Below, one piece after another: positions 59,053 through 64,000 of a stretch of 64,000 bases of DNA. Position 1 is the first letter of the stretch. Every line of letters starts with the position of its first letter. The translations under genes and the position numbers were made by a program. The DNA is from an uncultured Anderseniella sp. (GTDB taxonomy: Bacteria > Pseudomonadota > Alphaproteobacteria > Rhizobiales > Aestuariivirgaceae). The DNA is taken from the NCBI GenBank assembly GCA_947488295.1, contig CANKYU010000006.1, forward strand, positions 124,001-188,000, written 5' to 3'. Below the pieces are notes generated by a model. The model was not told the origin of the DNA. It worked only from the letters and a program-made list of their open reading frames with translations, and ran no database searches.

Positions 59053-59816
59053 ATTTCAACACATCATCATCAAAACAGACATGGTCGGCGGACAGCTATT
59101 CGACCCATGGTCGATTCGTGGCGGATCTGGCGGGCGCGGTTTTTGAGTGGCTGGCGCCGCAGGCAGGTGAACGAATTCTCGATCTGGGCTGTGGTGACGG
59201 CGCCCTGACGCAGAAACTGGCAGATGCCGGTGTTGACGTGCATGGTGTCGATATGAGCGATGATCTGCTGTCGGCAGCCCGAGAACGGGGATTGACGGTC
59301 AGCAGGGGTGACGGTCATGCACTTGATTTTCCTGCAGAATTCGACGCAGTGTTTTCCAATGCAGCGCTTCACTGGATGAGCCGGCCTGAAAAGGTGATTG
59401 ACGGTGTATGGCGCGCGCTGAAACCCGGCGGACGCTTCGTTGCAGAGTTTGGCGGGCATGGCAATGTGGCGGCTATTGTGACAGCTATGCGGGCAGTGGG
59501 CGAGCGCCGGGCAGGCGACGAGAGCCTGGCCGGGCCATGGTTCTTTCCCTCGCCGGAGGTCTATGCTGACATGCTCGGTGACGCCGGTTTTGACGTTCGT
59601 CGTATCGGTTTGTATCCGAGACCGACACCGCTGAAAACCGGAATGAAGGAGTGGCTCAAGCTTTTCCGAAAACCGTTCTTTGCGCAATTTGGCGCTGAAA
59701 CGGACGCCGTGCTGGATGAAGTTGAGCAATTGCTGCGGCCAAGCCTGTGTGACGCGCGTGGAAACTGGACGGCTGACTATGTGCGTATTCGCGTGGAGGC
59801 GATAAAACCACAATGA
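59049..59816 (+). CDS. Class I SAM-dependent methyltransferase
   Basis: A 255-residue methyltransferase. SAM motif I ILDLGCGDGALTQKLADAGV, acidic residue of motif II in VHGVDMSDDLL, motif IV FDAVFSNAALHWMSRPEKV, and PGGRFVAEFGGHGNV. The overall pattern resembles trans-aconitate methyltransferases, but the substrate is not determined. Overlaps both neighbours by four bases, so it is cotranscribed with mlaD and the DUF2155 gene. Confidence 0.88.
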   Translation: MNFNTSSSKQTWSADSYSTHGRFVADLAGAVFEWLAPQAGERILDLGCGDGALTQKLADAGVDVHGVDMSDDLLSAARERGLTVSRGDGHALDFPAEFDAVFSNAALHWMSRPEKVIDGVWRALKPGGRFVAEFGGHGNVAAIVTAMRAVGERRAGDESLAGPWFFPSPEVYADMLGDAGFDVRRIGLYPRPTPLKTGMKEWLKLFRKPFFAQFGAETDAVLDEVEQLLRPSLCDARGNWTADYVRIRVEAIKPQ

Positions 59817-60295
59817 AGCTGTCCGGTGTATGCCTTGTATCGGGTATGATTTTGGCGGCGGTTCTGGTGGTTGCACCAGGATCTGCGCGTGCGCAGGCTA
59901 TAGAAAACCCGCTGGCGGTTTTTGCCGGGCTCGACAAGATCACCGGGCGCATCACCACATTTGAAATTCCCGTCAATGAAGTGCGCAGGTTCGGCGCGCT
60001 GAATGTGTATCCGCGCATTTGCAATTCCAGGCCACCGACCGAGGAGCCGAAGACAACTTCCTTTGTACAGGTTGACGAAAACCTGTTGAGCGGTGGCACA
60101 CGGAGAATTTTTTCAGGCTGGATGCTGGCTGAAAGTCCCGGTCTGAATGCGGTTGAACACCCGGTCTATGACGTGTGGCTGATTGGATGCCGGGATCCCA
60201 ATCGCAAGAGTGTTGATGACGAACAGAGCAATATTCCTCCGGCTCAGGTAAAGCCGTCCACCCAGGACGAACAGGAAACTCAGCCACAGGAGTGA
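59813..60295 (+). CDS. DUF2155 domain protein
   Basis: A 160-residue exported protein (signal ending A-R-A-Q-A, residue 25). The DUF2155 core covers LDKITGRITTFEIPVNEVRR, GALNVYPRICNSRPPTEEPK and RRIFSGWMLAESPGLNAVEH, ending VWLIGC. A Pro/Gln-rich tail follows. The family is alphaproteobacterial, usually next to NDUFA12 and aat genes, as here; function unknown. Confidence 0.9.
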   Translation: MKLSGVCLVSGMILAAVLVVAPGSARAQAIENPLAVFAGLDKITGRITTFEIPVNEVRRFGALNVYPRICNSRPPTEEPKTTSFVQVDENLLSGGTRRIFSGWMLAESPGLNAVEHPVYDVWLIGCRDPNRKSVDDEQSNIPPAQVKPSTQDEQETQPQE

Positions 60296-60425
60296 AGACT
60301 CGCACAACGAACCTAGTTTTGCCACACATCCGCGCAATCTAGGGTTTCTAGCGGTCAGGAAGACTGATTCTTGATCGTCAACGTCCATGGGCATGAGATC
60401 GGACGTTACAGAGTCAGGCGGAAAC

Positions 60426-60827
60426 ATGAATTTGATTAAACGGTTGCTTTGTTTGCTGTCAGTAGTATTGGCGGTCGGTGTGATCCATGTGCCGCTGGCG
60501 ACATCGCCTGCCCATTCAGCGTCGTGCTCTGCCCTTAAAAAGGAATTCTCCAGAAAGATACGGCCCTCAATTCTCCGGCTGGCGAAGAAGGAATTTCACC
60601 TGAGCAACTGGTATCATGCGACGTTGAAGAAGCAGCAGTCAGGCGCTCATCCCACACTGGCGGACATCAACACCACCCACAAGGCCATGCTGGCGAATTG
60701 TGATTCAAGATCAGACAAGGCCTCATGTCGCAAATTTGCGACGCAAATGACGTCGGCTTCACGCCGTATTTTCAATGTGAACAAGCGCTGGAAAGCAGCA
60801 GGCTGCCCGGGTCAGTTGAACAAGTAG
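60426..60827 (+). CDS. Secreted Cys-containing protein, unknown function
   Basis: A 133-residue product: signal peptide (N-L-I-K-R-L-L-C-L-L-S-V-V-L, cleavage near P-A-H-S-A-S, residue 31), then a basic helical domain with Cys in ASCSALKKEF, ANCDSRSDKASC and GCPGQ, enough for two disulfides. GGCGGAAAC lies before ATG 60426. No family recognised. Confidence 0.65.
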   Translation: MNLIKRLLCLLSVVLAVGVIHVPLATSPAHSASCSALKKEFSRKIRPSILRLAKKEFHLSNWYHATLKKQQSGAHPTLADINTTHKAMLANCDSRSDKASCRKFATQMTSASRRIFNVNKRWKAAGCPGQLNK

Positions 60828-60883
60828 TCTGACTTCAGCTCGCTCTGGAGCGGCACGGGGTCAAGTTAACCCCTGAACCCGGT

Positions 60884-61357
60884 TTAGCCGTCCGGCGGAT
60901 AATGCATCGGAATGCTGATTTCGGTCACAGCCGGTCCCTTGACCGGAAATGTCGCTTCATGATGCAGCGGTATGAAACGTGGCGGCGTGTTGTAGTTTGA
61001 AACGCCGGCACCCTCGATTGGATATTTCAGAAACCGGTGCCGCTCCAGAACGCCGTCATTGTTCTGGTCATGCCCAACGGAAATGGCGTATTTGCCGTCC
61101 GGTACATTTTCAAACAGGAAACTGACCGTTCCCTGTACCGCGGGCACTTTGATCTGCGTAACATTCTTGCCGCTTTTTTCACAGCTCGGGAATCCCCAGC
61201 CGGAGCTCCACAGGCACGCCAAAACCGTGCCGTTTGCATTGCGCACACCGGTCACCGACACAAACACGTCCGCAGAAAAGGCCGGCGTTGCCAGCGCGCA
61301 TGACAATGTCACGGTGGCGATGCAGCGAAGTGACCGGAGGGAAGTGAGTTTGAACAT
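60884..61357 (-). CDS. DUF2141 domain secreted protein
   Basis: A 157-residue product with signal peptide (cleavage after A-F-S-A, near residue 28) and a DUF2141 domain: VSVTGVRNANGTVLACLWSS, TVSFLFENVPDGKYAISVGH, DQNNDGVLERHRFL and PLHHEATFPVKG. The domain has a transthyretin-like beta-sandwich look; role unknown. Start ATG 61357; an in-frame GTG lies four codons upstream. Confidence 0.85.
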   Translation of the reverse strand: MFKLTSLRSLRCIATVTLSCALATPAFSADVFVSVTGVRNANGTVLACLWSSGWGFPSCEKSGKNVTQIKVPAVQGTVSFLFENVPDGKYAISVGHDQNNDGVLERHRFLKYPIEGAGVSNYNTPPRFIPLHHEATFPVKGPAVTEISIPMHYPPDG

Positions 61358-61474
61358 AGTGGATATCACCGTAACTGGTTGGTTCTAAACTAGTATAGCA
61401 GCAGGTCACAATTTGTGCAGCACATTGTGTGGACGAGGTTCCGCGCTTTGCGCATTTGCAAAATTGTGATGATC

Positions 61475-62164
61475 TTATGTGTCTTCATGATGGCCGGATT
61501 TGGCCGATGCCAGAACCGCCTCCGGATTGTCGTCATCAGCGAATGCGGTAAATTCCGCATGCGCCACTAAAGCATCATCGAGCAGTTTTCGATAGTCATC
61601 GCGCAGGACTTCTTCACATCCGAATGTCTTCAGATGATCGGTTACAAACTGCGTGTCCAGCAACCGGAAACCACCGGCTTTGAGGCGGGCGACCAGATGC
61701 ACCATCGCGACCTTGGAAGCATCGCGTTTGGCGGAAAACATGCTTTCGCCAAAGAATACCGCGCCGATGCGCACGCCATAAAGCCCACCAACCAGCGCTC
61801 CGTCGCTGTCGCGGCATTCAACTGAATGACAGCATCCCATGGCGTGCAGCTGGTTGTACAAAGCAGATATTCTGGCGTTGATCCAGGTGGAAGGCCGCTC
61901 AACCACACCATGTTCGCCGGCGCTTCCGGCCTGACCCGAACAGGCCCTGATTACACCGTCGAAATCGGTGTCCACGGTGACGGAAAACTGCCGGGACCGG
62001 ATACGGCGAGCCAGCGATCGTGATACATGAAACCTGTCGAGTGGAATGATGCCCCGGACTTCCGGTTCGACCCAGTAAAGCGCACTGTCACTGGCGCTTT
62101 CCGCCATTGGAAAGATGCCGGCTGTATATGCTTTGAGCAAGACCTGGGGTGTGATCGTCGACAT
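61475..62164 (-). CDS. aat: Leucyl/phenylalanyl-tRNA-protein transferase
   Basis: Attaches Leu or Phe to N-terminal Lys/Arg, marking proteins for ClpS/ClpAP degradation (N-end rule). 229 residues, usual length. Signatures: AYTAGIFPMAESASDSALYW, IIPLDRFHVSRSLARRIRS, STWINARISALYNQLHAMG, VECRDSDGALVGGLYGVRIG and FRLLDTQFVTDHLKTFGCEE. Confidence 0.96.
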   Translation of the reverse strand: MSTITPQVLLKAYTAGIFPMAESASDSALYWVEPEVRGIIPLDRFHVSRSLARRIRSRQFSVTVDTDFDGVIRACSGQAGSAGEHGVVERPSTWINARISALYNQLHAMGCCHSVECRDSDGALVGGLYGVRIGAVFFGESMFSAKRDASKVAMVHLVARLKAGGFRLLDTQFVTDHLKTFGCEEVLRDDYRKLLDDALVAHAEFTAFADDDNPEAVLASAKSGHHEDT

Positions 62165-62396
62165 GACTGATAGTGTTAACGGATTGCCGGTGTGACCGGC
62201 AAGAGAACAATTATTGGTGAAGCCGGGTGCACGGCGTCCACCTGCGTGCTACGCCTGACTGTAAACCGGGAAATGAGATGATCAGGATACGTCAACGGCT
62301 GGAATGAAGGTTGTCTGGCCGGCTCCTTGCGGGACGTGCAGGCAGTAGTTTCGCCGAGGATCCCCCGAAAAACGGATTGTAAACACCAGGTGCGTC

Positions 62397-63014
62397 ATGA
62401 TCGGTTGCAAGGCTAATTGGACAGCGGCAAGGCGGGAAGCGATTTCGTGCTGCGCGTTCTGGCTTGTTTCATTTGCCATCCCGGTTCCCGGCAATGCCTC
62501 GTTTACCGCCAGTTTCCAGCCATGCGAACTGCCTGTTGTTGCCGCGGGCAGGAGTGGTGTGCTGGCGCGTTGCCAGGTCGATTTTGCGGACAGTTCAGGC
62601 ACGGTTGAGCTGGTTGGTGAAGCGCCCGACCAGGTGCATGAGGCGGTGTTTCGCAGCCACGATGACAGGACTGTCCAGCGCATCCCGGTTTCAGCCCGTC
62701 CCTTTATCGACCCTGAAAACGTGTCGATCATTGTTCGTGACGTGAACTTTGACGGCAAGCCGGATTTCGGCTTGCGGGACTTTGCTCTCACCGGGCTCAA
62801 CGAGCCATGGCAGTTCTGGTTATGGAATGCAAAACGCAACAGGTTCGTGTTTCATCCCGCGCTGAGCAGGTTGCCTAATCCGGAAGTCAGTACTGCCGCA
62901 CAGGTCGTGCGGGCTCATATAGTGGATCAGAACAGCAACATCACAATCAATACCTACACTTGGCAAGATGGTGAACTTGTGCTGCAAGGCTCTACCCGCG
63001 AAACCGCGCGCTGA
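62397..63014 (+). CDS. XAC2610-like exported protein
   Basis: A 205-residue protein with a hydrophobic export segment (about 18-34) and a Ca2+-type FG-GAP-like motif IIVRDVNFDGKPDFGLRDF (D-x-N-x-D-G-x-x-D), followed by EPWQFWLWNAKRNRFVFHPA. This pattern fits XAC2610-related proteins of unknown function. Start is uncertain. Confidence 0.6.
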   Translation: MIGCKANWTAARREAISCCAFWLVSFAIPVPGNASFTASFQPCELPVVAAGRSGVLARCQVDFADSSGTVELVGEAPDQVHEAVFRSHDDRTVQRIPVSARPFIDPENVSIIVRDVNFDGKPDFGLRDFALTGLNEPWQFWLWNAKRNRFVFHPALSRLPNPEVSTAAQVVRAHIVDQNSNITINTYTWQDGELVLQGSTRETAR

Positions 63015-63107
63015 TCACCGGGACGTTTTGTTCAGGTGAGCCAAACTATCCTGATGACTTTCAGGGTATTGGAGCAACGTTGCGGCTTCAACGGAGCCGA
63101 CATTGCC

Positions 63108-63860
63108 CTACAGCGCGCTTTCGTCCTGCCTGGTACACGGCCACGGATTCGGCGCTTCAACACCTGCTGGGAGCTTGGTTGAACTGTCGCCGCATGCAAT
63201 CGCCACCTGGGCGCTGGTCAACCCGGTTACTCCGGACAGGTCCGCACCCACCAGAGAGCTGCGATACAGGTAGGCGTTGGTCCAGTTCGATCCGGCCAGT
63301 TTGGCATTGCGGAAAGAGGCTCTGGCAACAATCGCATAGGTGAGGTTGAGACCGGTCATGTCCGCATTGTCAAAATTGCTGCGGATCACATCGGACTTTT
63401 CAAGTGACGCACCGCTGAGGTTTGCTCCCGTAAACAGGGCACGGGGCAGGCTGGCGCGTGACAGGTCAGCCTCGCTCAGATTGGCTTCGCTCAGATCCGG
63501 ACGGAACAATTCAATCGCCTGCATTTTCGCGCCGGTCAGATCGGCTTTGATGAGCACGGTGCGATTGCCGGCGGTTTTGACCAGGGACGCGCTCTTTAAG
63601 GACGCTCCTTTGAGGGACGTATAGCTCAGGTCGGCGCCGTCAAGATTTGCGCCGTTGAGGTTTGCGCCGCCAAGGTCGGTGCTGGTCAGATTGCTGCCGT
63701 CGAGTTTCGCCCCGTCCAGGGCTGCAGACCCCAGCATGAGAAGTTTTTTCGAACAACCGGACCAGTCAACTCCCGAGCCTGCATGGTCCTTGCAACCGGC
63801 TTGTGCTGTTGCAGGGGCAAGAGCAAACACCAGCGTGGCCATCAAAGCAGCCATTTTCAT
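63108..63860 (-). CDS. Exported pentapeptide-repeat protein
   Basis: A 250-residue product: signal peptide (cleavage after A-Q-A, residue 21), then about 28 tandem A-[DNK]-L-x-x pentapeptides (for example LGGANLNGANLDGADLSYTS), predicting a right-handed quadrilateral beta helix over about residues 40-215. It starts after the motif CKDHAGSGVDWSGCSK and ends in a Pro-rich tail. GGGAGG precedes the ATG at 63860. Such proteins lack a common function; the export signal argues against a gyrase-protecting role. Confidence 0.88.
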   Translation of the reverse strand: MKMAALMATLVFALAPATAQAGCKDHAGSGVDWSGCSKKLLMLGSAALDGAKLDGSNLTSTDLGGANLNGANLDGADLSYTSLKGASLKSASLVKTAGNRTVLIKADLTGAKMQAIELFRPDLSEANLSEADLSRASLPRALFTGANLSGASLEKSDVIRSNFDNADMTGLNLTYAIVARASFRNAKLAGSNWTNAYLYRSSLVGADLSGVTGLTSAQVAIACGDSSTKLPAGVEAPNPWPCTRQDESAL

Positions 63861-64000
63861 AGAGAACGCCTCCCGAATACCTTTGTCGCCTTAAGATCTG
63901 ATTCTTCAGATCTGTATAGCAGTAGACTTCCAGTGCTTTGGGGCGAAAACACGGACAGGCTGAACAATTCCCTTCAATTCGTGGTGACCAATGTCGTCAA

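Overview
The window is a 64 kb stretch of ordinary, gene-dense, GC-rich (nearly 60% by eye) alphaproteobacterial chromosome, most likely from the Hyphomicrobiales (Rhizobiales) or a close marine relative. Pointers to this are the NDUFA12-like complex I protein, the DUF2155 and aat genes, a cobalamin-dependent NrdJ ribonucleotide reductase, HdaA and DUF2066 genes beside purM/purN, a Fur/Mur regulator divergent from sitABCD, and CtrA-type TTAA-N7-TTAAC boxes. I see no rRNA, tRNA, CRISPR array, intact insertion sequence or prophage.

Layout. 1-3.5 kb: 5'-truncated Arg-rich OmpA repeat protein, ndk, a VUT/YhhQ-type queuosine precursor transporter, and a small secreted protein behind a consensus CtrA box. 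3.4-10.6 kb: 26-residue membrane peptide, DUF2314 protein, dimethylglycine/sarcosine dehydrogenase-like enzyme, DUF4399 protein, ECF sigma/anti-sigma pair, Pit phosphate transporter, NUDIX hydrolase. 10.7-15.8 kb: palindrome pair, molybdopterin oxidoreductase, GST-like protein, purN-purM. 15.8-23.4 kb: DUF2066, CDP-alcohol phosphatidyltransferase, AI-2E permease, hdaA, ppk, ppx, all co-directional. 23.5-30.5 kb: cyanide-insensitive bd oxidase (cioAB plus a 34-residue third subunit), rnd, MFS transporter, aspS. 30.5-38.5 kb: duplicated-motif secreted protein, malic enzyme, sitABCD with divergent mur, L,D-transpeptidase. 38.5-41 kb: MaoC hydratase and small membrane or secreted proteins. 41.1-43.3 kb: an A+T-rich two-gene cassette (TMEM164/YwaF-like membrane protein and a six-TM/GNAT fusion). 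43.7-48.3 kb: nrdJ with a long control region, then a 33-residue membrane protein. 48.3-53.1 kb: a methionine catabolism locus matching the Pseudomonas mdeR-mdeA-mdeB arrangement, plus a coupled secreted HExxH protein. 53.2-56.5 kb: SHMT-like enzyme, divergent LysR regulator, DMT transporter. 56.6-64 kb: DM13 protein, MlaF, NDUFA12, MlaD, methyltransferase, DUF2155, secreted proteins, aat, XAC2610-like protein, pentapeptide-repeat protein.

How genes work together. The mde locus would split methionine to methanethiol, ammonia and 2-oxobutyrate (MdeA), oxidise the 2-oxoacid (MdeB), and be controlled by the divergent Lrp-type MdeR. Mur and sitABCD form a metal-responsive manganese/iron uptake unit. 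Ppk and Ppx make and degrade polyphosphate beside HdaA, the brake on DnaA. NrdJ, which makes dNTPs, has a promoter flanked by DnaA boxes and CtrA-like sites, suggesting cell-cycle control of DNA precursor supply.

The least conventional parts are the nrdJ control region (47.4-48.0 kb), the A+T-rich membrane-acyltransferase-like cassette (41.1-43.3 kb), and the double palindrome at 10.72-10.82 kb. Nothing here is clearly a new defence or mobile system.
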